NCBI GenBank assembly: GCA_946811185.2
Contig: OX328107.1
Span: 15,279,565 to 15,343,564 of the forward strand
Direction: 5' to 3'
Source of the DNA: Hippopus hippopus
Taxonomy: Eukaryota; Mollusca; Bivalvia; Cardiida; Cardiidae
Length of the DNA: 64,000 nucleotides
Below are positions 45,401 through 57,400 of the stretch, one piece after another; positions within the stretch are counted from its first letter, which is position 1; every line of letters begins with the position of its first letter. Under the pieces are notes generated by a model. It was not told the DNA's origin. It worked only from the letters and a program-made list of their open reading frames with translations, and searched no databases. A program made the position numbers and the translations under genes.

Positions 45401-48400
45401 TAGTAGCAGCTTCATGCGATTCTGTTGGGTCTTTAACGTTTTTTATCGAATTAAAACCCATGTTTAAATAACCATTTTTAACATGGTATCCACCGTTTTC
45501 ATCCAACAACCCTGAGTTGGAGTCAACATAATCCTTAGTTGCAACATCATGAGAATTTACTGGATTACTAACCCTCGTTAATGTATTACCATTCATGTCT
45601 ATAGAACCAGTAACGATGGTTGTTCCATCTTTACGTAAAAAATTATTATTTATGTAAGCGAGTGACACACCATCACCACTTGTTTCAGCATCATCTTTCA
45701 TTCTTCCAAATTTGTTAACAGGCATTTTTATATAGTACTAAAAAAGTTTATTTAAAACATTTTGAAACTGGTTACCTCTAGATAACTCTTTTAGAATGTA
45801 CAAACATAAATGACCGCAAAATACTTGCCCAGCTTGTTGTAATTGGTCAGTATTGTACTGTATTGAGCTTTTTAAATAATCTCGAATTTCAATAGGTGGT
45901 TGTATGCCATAACTATCAAAATCAATTTTAGTTTTACCATTTTTATACCAAGCGACCCAATGTGTACCAGGCCCATCACTTTTATCAAAGTTTACTATAC
46001 CACATTCTTTTTTACTCGGTTTTCTCGGTAATGTATCTAGTAAAAAAACTCCTCTAAAATAAGGAATCTTTAATCTTTTAACGGCACCCTCTAATTCGAA
46101 ATTGTTCAACGGTTTATTTGGTAAAATTACGTTTTCAATCGAAATATTTGACATTTTTTTATAGTTAAATATTTCTAATATCTTTATTGTCAACCCATGA
46201 ATTAAATTCATCAGGATAACCTTTCCACTTTACAAGAGATTTCTTTTTTCCTTTTTTAATAACCTTTTCTATCCTATACAGCTCTTGACTGGTTTTCTGC
46301 AGTTCAGGTTCATAAAAGGTACCTTGTATTTCTTCTCCATTAAAATCTTTAATTTTATATGTTATAGGTGATGTAAGTTTTACTTCAGAAACTGTAAAAA
46401 CCTCCTCAGTCCATCTTGTTGTATAACCTTTCTCAAAAGTCTTTTTCTTTTTAGTTATCCTTACTTTGTCTCCAACGGAAAAATTAGGATTAGAGTCTCT
46501 TATTTCAAGATTATCAGGGTAAAGATTTCTCCAAACTCTCGTTTCATTTTCTTTTTTACTAGCGTCTACCGGAGTCATCTTAATAGATGAATGCCTCGTG
46601 TTATTATATTTTTTAACCAAATCCTGTAGCACATTAATGTAAACGTTTGTAGAGTTAGCGGAAAAATACTTCCACATTTTTTCTTTCATTGTTCTAATCC
46701 ATCTCTCAACCACACTAGATTTTTCCTCATTTTCGGTAGAATATAATTCAACCAAGTCTTTTACATCTTTGTTACAAAACTCTTTACCCTTATCCACCCA
46801 CATTTTTTCAGGTTTTCTCTCCTTAAAAATACTTTTTAATGCTATAGCAACAGATTTTCCTGTTTTGTCTTTTAATGGCACCAGATATCCATATTTAGAA
46901 AAGATATCAATGACAGCGAGAAGGTATTTAACACCACGATTAAACTTAGAAAATGCTTGCATGTCTACTAAATCCACAGCCCATATCCTATCTATACCGT
47001 TTACTCTAACTCTCCTTTTCTTAAAATTTCTTTTTACAGGTTTATGTAATTCTTCCGCTAAAGTTTTTAAAGTGTCGAAATTTTTTTTTTTACTCCCATT
47101 CCAAATTTCATCTTCGTTCCAATGAGTTTACTTACCAAACCTTTTTCCATTTTTTCTCTAATACTAGGATTGTAAATACCTTCTAACTCTGTTAACATAT
47201 CTTTATCACATATTTCATTCCTAGTCTTTGTATCATCATGCTTAAGATAGCAAACATCATGATGATAAGCAGCTTTATCAACACGGTTTATAGGTTTACT
47301 CCATTCCTTTGGTGTTAAATCAGGATTTAACCTCTCATTTAGTTTGGTACCTGGCCCTGTAAAATTGTGCCCTGGAAGATGCATTTCAACAGGTAAATTA
47401 TTTATAAATTTGTTTAAGATGCTACTCCCAGTGGTTTTTTTTTTATAAATTGTGATTTAGTTATTCCACAAATAACACATTTCCCCTGCATCATATTTCT
47501 TCCATTTTTCGAAATGGTATATTTTATATCACTCGTATCAGTATGTTTTTTACATTTAACACAATACATTTTATTTTATATATAAAAAATAAAAATATTT
47601 AAATAAAAATGGATATTATAAACTTATCATGGAATGAAGTAGTATCAAAGAGATTTAATCACTCCCTTTTACCAAAAAGTATTAGGGGTTTAATTATAGG
47701 AAAATCAGGATGTGGTAAAACTACTTTATTGTTAAACCTTTTACTCAGACCAGATTGGCTTGACTACAACGATTTAAGTGTTTTTGGAAAAAGCCTTTTT
47801 CAACCAGAATACCGAATACTAAAAAAGGCTTTTGAAGAAAAACTACCAAAAGAATATATCTTAAGGTTGTTTAACATACGTGATGAGATACAAGAAACAA
47901 ACATTCCACCAACAGCTTTAGTTGAAGAATGGGTTAAAACAATTAAAAACAAATCGGATATAAATTGCAACTTCTTTGAAAATGCTAGTGATGTACCTGA
48001 CCCGAGAGAGTTAAACTCAGGAAATAAAAATTTAATGATTTTCGATGATTTACTTTTAGAAAAGCAAAATAAATGTGAGTGTTACTACATTCGAGGAAGG
48101 CATAGTAATGTTGACTGCTTTTACCTCTCACAGAATTATTTTAGACTACCTAGACAAACTATTAGAGAAAACGCTAATTTTATTTGTCTTTTCCGACAAG
48201 ACCTAAAAAACCTTAATCATATTTATAGCGACCACATAGGTGAAGATATGTCTAAGGATGAGTTTAGAAAGTTTTGTCAAAAGGCATGGGAAAGACCACA
48301 TGGTTTTGCTATCATTGACTTAACCAGTAAAAAACATGATGGAAAGTATAGAAACGGTTTTGATAATTTTTACATACCTAAATCAGTATAAAAAATATTT

Positions 48401-51400
48401 AAATATTATAAAATGGAAAAACTTTTAGAACAAATTGTAAAAAATACAAACCATAAAACATCATTTCAAATCATAGTAAGCGACAACAAAACACGTTTTA
48501 GAACAAGGTTTAATCCTCCAATTCAACTGGAAAAGGATAAAGTATATGAAATAGCTCTGGTAAACCTTGAAACTTACTACTCTTTTCCAAACATTGATGA
48601 AACGAACAACATATTCGTTTATTCTCCAGACAATGGTAATTCATGGATTAAAATACGGATACCTGAAGGAAGTTATGACCTTGTTAGCATTAATGACACC
48701 ATTCAACAGGAAATGAGAAAAAAAGGTCATTACGATAGAGTTAATGAAGAGTATCCTATTAACATTTCTGCAAACACCAATACTCTAAAGTCTATTATTA
48801 CCTTAGAAGATGGTTATCAAGTAGATTTTAATCAACCAGGCTCCATTGCCAAAGTATTAGGATTTACTCGCGCTAAATATACACAAGGATTTTACGAGTC
48901 AGAGAATGTAGTGAACATTCTTAGCATAAATAGTTTGCTCGTTAACATAGATATTATTTCAGGAAGTTACGTTAATGGTTTAACAAAAAATACTATTTAC
49001 TCTTTTTTCCCAGATGTTGCACCTGGATATAAGATAATTGAGTCACCAGTTAATTTAGTATACTTACCAATAACGTTAGATGAAATACATAACCTAAATG
49101 TAAATATTACGGACCAAGATGGTAATTTACTAAATCTTAGAGGTGAAAATTTAACGATTAGGTTTCATATTAGAGAAGCGAGATAAATAAAAAAATATTT
49201 GTATATAAAATGACGAGTTACACTAATGTTAAAGTAAATATATCTGAAGGACAAAAGCAAAAGCTTCAATATGCTGTTAAAGCTGGTTGCCCAGTAAGTA
49301 TTCGTTTAGGTCATGAAGATTTACGTGGTAATGATGTTTTAGCAATTACCAATTCACAAGCAAAGAAAATGGCTAAAGCCTATGAGGAGGGTAGAGGTAT
49401 AACTATTAAAATGACTGCAAAACAACTTAAATATAACATGAAGATAGAGGGAGGTTTTCTCGGAATGTTGGCTGGGTTAGCTGCTAGAGCTTTGCCGATG
49501 CTTGCAAAAACTGTTTTACCAGCTTTAGGTGTTGGTGCTCTTTCTGGATTAGCTCAAACAGGTGTTCAAAAAGCTATGGGGTCAGGTCTTTACCTTAAAA
49601 AAGGAGGATGTGTTTGTCAAGTTGAAACTGATGGATGTGGATTATACTTAAAACCATACAAAGGTAAAGGATTAGCTTCCGTTGGTGATGGGTTGTATTT
49701 AAAGCAAGGAGGAAAAATGTATGATGGAAAAGGACTTTTACTTGGACCTAATAGTCCATTTGCTAATATCCCTATCCTAGGAGCTATATTGTAATATTTA
49801 AATATTATTTACAACAAATAAAAATGGATATACATAAATTTGGTATAAAACCTAATATTACTACCCAACATAAAACTATATTTTGGAAACCTCATTTACA
49901 TGGAGTAAGATATCCTCCCTTAAAGCAAGATTCTCTAAAATGGAAAATATACTCACAACTAACTATCAAGATTCCTCCTAATGATGGTATGAGAGTTCCA
50001 CTAGGATTTGGTTATATAACTACACGAGGAGTTGTAGTGATATCTATTAGTAATAAATGGAAATATGGTTTAACCATTTTTAATGGTGCACATCTTGATA
50101 ATGACGTTAATGATATCTTAGTCTACATTTATAATTTCTCACAAAAACCAATCGAAATACCTGAGGGAGAGTTATTCTGCTATCTAAAATATTTAGCATA
50201 AAAAAAATTATTATATTAATAAAATGTCAGATACAAATCAGGAACACCCTAATAAAATATATCCCCCACTACCCAAAGAACGAGGTACCGCAAGCGCCCC
50301 GCCTATTGAAATGGAAGCAATGGATAATGGTCATTCTTATAGACTTAAAAAAATATCTGAAGTACAAAATTTTTTAAAGAGTGAAATAAATGAAAGGGAA
50401 AGATTGAATAAAAAATATGCTAGGATGGCTAAAGTAGTTGATAATGTTGAAGGTGGATTGGTTGTTGTTTCATTAGCGTTAGGTGGTGCAGGTGTTATTT
50501 TGCTTTCAACTGTTGCAGCGGCACCCGTTGCTGTAGTTTTGGAAGCTGCTGCTGGTGCAATCGGTCTTTCTTCATTGGTTAGTAAAATATTTGTTAGGAA
50601 AACTACTACTAAAGCTGAAAAGCATTTGAAAATACAAACTCTTGCTGCTGCTAAGCTTAATACTATAGATAATCATGTATCAAAAGCTTTAATGGATAAT
50701 CATATATCTGATGATGAGTTTAAGTTGATAATGGATGAAATGGGTAAGTATGAAGAAATGAAAAGTGAAATTAGAAGTAAGTTTAAGAAGAAGATGACAA
50801 CAGAAGATAAGGAAAGTTTGATTGAGAAAGGGAGGCAAGAAGCAAGGGAATCCTTTCGGAGGCTCGTTGAAAACAAACATAGTGGAGAACTTTCGTATTA
50901 AGTTTCCTAAATTAAAATTTAGGTGTAAGTGTATGTGTGAAATTGATAATTCCTCAGACACGTAATATATTAAAATCTATAATAAAATCTATGATAAAAT
51001 CTATGATAAAATCTACGTTAAAAAAATATGTTGCTAATTAAAAATGTCATTTCTAAAAATAACTGACCCTGCAAAAAGAGACTTAATTGTAAAAGAGTAT
51101 CTCGAAACGAAAAAGAAGATTCGGGATAATCTACTAGCAGAGAGAACAGGAGAACAACAACTTCAAACCGATTTATCAAAGTTTTTTAAACCTATAACGG
51201 AAACGCAAAAAGCTACAGCTAAGGAGGTTACAGAAGGACTTAAACCTATTAAAGAAGCTATTGAACAGTTACCACAAGCTATTAATCTACCAACCTTTCC
51301 AACAATAGAAGCTTATCCCTCTGGAGAAAAACCAGCTATTAAGGAAAGGAAATTGGGTGAATATAAAGGTACATTTGAAATTGGACCACTTGCAAGGGAG

Positions 51401-54400
51401 TATCTAACAAAATATCTTGGTACTGATGTTGATAGAACATTTGGATTACGTGATGAAGATGGTAAATTTTATATTGGTAGCAAAGCTGCCATAATTGAGC
51501 ATGATGATATTGTTCTTGGTACAGAGATATATATGGGAACACCTGGTTTTTGGGAGTTAATTGTTGCTAAAGAACCAAGAGAAATATATACATTTGAGGA
51601 TTTAACAAAGTATCACGATTTAATGAAACGAACCAACGCTCTTCATCGAAATAACGACCCAGATGAACGATATCCTAAAAGTTCTAAAGGGAAAAAATGG
51701 GCTGAAATTCTTAGACCTCTTTGGGTTAGTATGAAAAAGCGTGAAGGAAAAGGAATTGTTATCCCATCTGACCCTAACGCATTAATAGAAAGACTAGACC
51801 TGTTGATGGCAAGTAAAGAAGCAGGTAATACAGGTGTAAGAAATGAGGTAGTAAGCATTTGTGATGAATTAAAAAGACAAGGTGTTTTAAATTCACACGC
51901 TTATAAAAATTTAATGTCTATACTATAAAAAGATGATAATCACTAAGAAACACGGATTTAAAAAAAGGTATTCATACGGTGGTGCCGGAATCTTTGATAG
52001 TATTGCTAACTTTTTAGCGAGGCTTTTTACTAGTAGTGCAGCTAAACAAATTGCGTCTTCTGCCCTTGATGTAGGAAAGAGTGTAGCTAAGGAAGGAGCA
52101 AAGAAAGCTTTAGAGGTTGGAAAAAGTGCAGCTGTAGAAGCAGGGAAAAAATTAGTTACAAAAGCTTTAACACCAAAATCGAAGCAAATTTTACAAAAAT
52201 ATAATACAACACCAAAACCTAATGATACTCCTAAAACACAAAACATTAGCACATTAATAGATGGAAGTGCCATTGCTATTCAAGACTTAGTTAAAAGATT
52301 AAACAGTGGAGCGGGTATTAAAACAGTATGAAGAAAAAAAAATAAATAAGTTAAGGAAATTATATTCATTATATAAAAAAAGAATGTCTATATTAAATTT
52401 TAATCGTGTAGATTATAAAAAATACAATAGTGCTACTATTGAAATAGTAGGCGCTTCTTTAAACATAGAAGATTGTGAAATCCTCGAAATTAATAAAACG
52501 AAATATGGTTATAAAAAAGCTGTTGTGAAGTTATCTCCCGAAAAGGTAATCAAGATGAAAGAGATTGAGGAAAAGGTGAATAAATATTTAAAAAATTTGG
52601 GTATACCTGAAATAACACTTGTATACGGGAATAGAGTTTATCCTAAAACTAATCTGGATACTGCAAAAAGCATTAAACTTCAAGGTGTGTTTGTTAATGA
52701 TAATAATAAGTCTTTTCCCCAGCTTTGGTTAAAAATTTAAGTAACATAATTATAATTTTTATTTTATTTAAAAATTATAATCACTATTATAAAATGGATA
52801 TTTTAAAAATAACTGAACCAATTTTAAAAGATGATAGTATTGTTGAGTATGAACACCATGAGTATGAACCAATCACTGGTACCAATCTCAACAATGCAGG
52901 AGGAGAAATTAGGATTAACATTGAGACTCAAGATATTTTTACTCATCCTAGTGAGAGTTATTTACTTATTATAGGTGAATTAGATTTAGCAGCTGGTGGT
53001 AATTATGCTGCTAATGCAAATATTTCTCTAACAAACAATGGTCTTATGTATCTTTTTAAGAATATTAAGTATCAACTTTCAGGTATGGAGATTGAATCCA
53101 TATTGAATCCCGGTCATGCTACTACAATGCTTGGGTTGTTAAAATATCCGGATGATTTTTCTAAATCACAAGGGTTAAATCAATGTTGGTATAAGGACAC
53201 CAACGTCGCTGCTGATTCTGACCCTGCTGCTGCTACCTATAACTTAGGTTTTACTGTAAGAAGAAATTATATTGTTAGTGGTACAGTTCCAACTGGTAAA
53301 TTTAGCTTCAGAGTTCCATTAAAACATATATTCGGTTTTTGTGATGATTATGATAAGATATTGTACGGAATGAAGCAAACTCTCACATTAACGAGAAATA
53401 ATGATAATGATGCAATCTTTAGAGCTGCTGGTGCTGGTGCTGGTAGAATTAATTTACTTAGAGTATCTTGGTTTATGCCACACGTGCTACCTGCAGATGG
53501 GGAGAAGATGGAACTTTATAAAATTATCGAGAAAAAAGAAAAAATACCAGTTGGATATAGAATGAGACAGTGCGACTCTATCGCTGTTCCCGAGTCAACA
53601 TCATTTACTTGGAGACTTTCTGTTAAATCATCACCTGAAGTGCCACGTTTTATCATTGTTGGTTTTCAAACTGGTAAAAGCGGTGACCAACAACAAAATC
53701 CAGCCATATTTGACCATAGAAACGTTAAAAACATTTATGTTACGTTAAATTCTACTAGATATCCCGCTGTTGATTATAATCTCAGTTTTACCGCAAACCA
53801 ATTTAGTAGAGTGTATGGTGACGCTGCTTTATTTAGGTCTAAGTTTTATAACATGAATGAAATGGTGTCAAACCCTAACATTACTCCCTCAGATTATAAA
53901 ACCCTTTATCCTTTGTTTTTGTTTGATGTTTCCAAACAGAGTGAGAGATTGAAATACTCTGTCACTGATATCCAAATCAAAACACATTTTACTGAAAATG
54001 TGCTTGCGAATACAGAGGCATATGCTGTTATTATTAGTGATAGGTTAATTAACTTTCAGTCTGATGGAAATAAAATGAGTGTAGTGTATTAAGATTTTTT
54101 CTTTTCTATATAAAAATGATAAAGGTTACAGATTTAAACAAAATTCTTAAAGAAAATAATATAAATTTCTACTCATACTGGGATAAAAAACGTTTAGTTG
54201 AGTTGGTGAAAGAACATGGATTGTTTCCGAGTGAATCACCTAAAAAAGAAAAAAGCAAAGACCCTAAGTTTGATAGATTACATACTATTATGAAAAATCC
54301 TAAGAAAGTTAGTTTAGAGGATGTTGAAACTGGAGAAATAAAAACCTTTCCATCAATTTATAAGGCAGGTCAATTTATAGACCGCAGTCCACAAACGATT

Positions 54401-57400
54401 GAGAATTGGAATGGAAGGGTTTGGAAAGATAAATATAGGATTAACATCTATTAATTTTCCAAAGTTGCCAACCTATTTTGTTTATTGTTTTTTTATTTAA
54501 ATCTGGTTTAATACCATTACGAACAAGTTTTTTAATTATATCACTTTTATGTAAATGTTTAATTCCTCTTTCATTATATCTCTTATGCACCACTCTCTCA
54601 CATAATTCTACTAATTCAAGTCTAGTATATCTTTTCATAAATTCTTCTTCATCACACATTTTATATATATATTAATAAGATTAATATATATATAATTTCA
54701 CTAAAAATTTTTTGATGATAGGTTAAGAAAATTACATTTACTTTATAAAATGAGTTGGCTTAGTAGGATATCAAATATTGCTCAAAGAGTTGTATCAAAT
54801 GTTGGGAGGGCTGTAACGAATGTTATACCTCAATCAATCCAACGTAGAATCAATAATTTTACTAATTGGTTAACTGGTAATGTGGAAGAAGAACAACTAC
54901 CACAAGTTTTTGATGAAATTGTTCAGAATGTTAGACAAAATTACCCTCCAAGACAACCGTTTGAGGTTAGAGCTTCTCAATCCGCATTTAGAGAGTATGC
55001 TAGTCAATATGTTATAGAGGGTAGAGAAAATTATAACCCGCAAAGATTTTTCACAGAAACGTGGACGCCTCTTATAAATACTCTTCGAAATAATTTACAA
55101 ACAAAGGTAAAACTTGTACTTAGGTGTAAATTAAGGTTAATGACAGATATTGACATGGACCCCGTGGAACGTGCTTTTCATAGTAGTCAACATTTAAATT
55201 TAAACAGGGGAGAAATAGAGGATTTATTGAATACAATGATAGATGAAGTTTTAGAAAATTTAGCTAAGTTCCAAAGAGAAGGTAGTGGTTGGACTTTTGA
55301 AAGTATAGTGCGGTTAGAACTACATACAGCTGCTTATGTTCCTTTAAGAGCTGATGGTTGGTTACCTTTGCCAAAATGGATTGCTAACAAAAAAGCAGTT
55401 ATCAATATGAAAAATAAAGATGATAAATGCTTTTTATGGTGTGTTTCAAGAGCGTTAAACCCTGTAGACAATCATCCAGAAATAGTTGACAAGGCTTTGC
55501 AAAAGAAGGAAAGTAGTTTAAACATGGATGGAATAGAGAGTCCTGTTTCGTTTAAGGGTATCGATAAGTTTGAAAAACAAAATCCTGAAATTAGTGTAAA
55601 CGTATATGGGTACCAGAAAATGAAGGAATATATTTATCCGCTTAGGCTTACAAAATGTGAAAAAAGTGAACATGTTGACCTTCTTTTTATTAAAAATGAG
55701 GAAAACATGCACTACGCTCTCATAAAAAACTTTAATAAATTAGTTAAAAAACAAATAACGAGTACTCATAATGGAAATATAGAATGTTGTAAACGATGTC
55801 TAAATCATTTTGGTAGTAAAGAACTTTGGAAAAACATAAAAAATACTGTAACGAACACGAACCTATTACTTTAGAAATGCCAAAACCAGATACCTGGTTA
55901 GCTTTTGAAAACCATTCTAGAAAACTTGAGGTTCCCTTTGTTGTATACGCTGATTTTGAAAGTGTTTTGGAACCAATACACACATGCCAACCAAACCCAG
56001 AAAAAAGTTATACTATACAACATCAAAAGCATGTACCTTGTAGTTTTTACTATATTATAAAATGTTTTGACGATGCTGTGTGTGCTCCTATAAAAAGAAG
56101 TTATGTTGGAGAAAATGCTGAGGAAGTTTTTATAAACTGGTTGAAAGATGATATACGGGAAATTCATCAACAATATCACCAAAACCTAAAACCTATTGAA
56201 ATTACGAGAGAGGAAGAAATAAAACATAATCACCAAACACACTGTTGGATTTGTGGTGGAAAGTTTAATCATGCTAATTATAGAGTAAGAGACCATTGTC
56301 ATTTTACGGGTAAATATAGAGGTGCCGCACACAATGAATGCAATCTAAAGGCTAAAAATCCTAACTTCACACCTGTATACCTTCATAATCTTAGTGGATA
56401 TGACGCTCATCTTTTTATTAAATGTCTTGGCAAATCTGAAGGGAAGATTGATTGTATTCCAAACAATGAAGAGAAATATATTAGTTTTAGTAAAGATATT
56501 TGGGTTGGAAAATATATAAAACATAAAATTAGATTTCTTGATAGCTTTAAGTTTATGAGTTCTAGTTTAGACAAGCTTTCGAGTAACTTAGAAGAAAGTC
56601 AATTAAAAATTTTATCGAGATATTTCACTAAGAATCTCCTACCATTGGTTAGGAGAAAAGGAGTTTTTCCTTATGAGTACCTACATTCATTTGATAAACT
56701 TAAAGAAGAGAAATTACCACCTAAAGAAGCATTTTACTCAAGTTTAAACAAAGAAGGAATTAGTGATGAAGATTATGCTCATGCACAAAAGGTTTGGAAA
56801 ACTTTTAACATGAAAACGTTGAAGGATTACTTAGAACTTTACAATAAAATAGATGTATTGCTTTTAGCGGATGTTTTTGAGAACTTTAGAGATGTTTGTC
56901 GTGAAAACTATAATTTAGACCCTAGTTGGTATTATACAGCTCCTGGTTTAGCTTGGGATGCAGCATTAAAAATAACTAGAGTAAACCTAGAGCTTTTATC
57001 TAATCCTGATATGCTTTTAATGGTTGAAAAGGGTATCAGAGGAGGTGTTAGTATGTGTAGTAAAAGATATGCAAAAGCAAATAATGAGGATATGGGTGAA
57101 TTATATGATTCTAGTAAACCATCAAAATATTTATTATATATAGATGCAAACAGTCTTTATCCTTGGGCAATGAGTCGTCCTCTTCCTATACATGGTTTTA
57201 AATGGATGACAAATAAAGAATTAGAAATTTGGCAAAAAATACCATGTATATTAGAAGTAGATTTAGAATATTCAAAGGAGTTACATGATTTACATAATGA
57301 TTTCCCTTTAGCACCTGAACGTTTAAAAATAGAAAAAGTAGAAAAACTTATTCCAAACTTAAATAATAAAGAAAATTACATTATTCATCATGAAACTTTA

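Noticed and set aside
45738..46211. Longer protease starting at 46211
   Set aside because: The extra 19 residues overlap the integrase gene, while an ATG at 46154 has the TATAAA-type motif in front of it.
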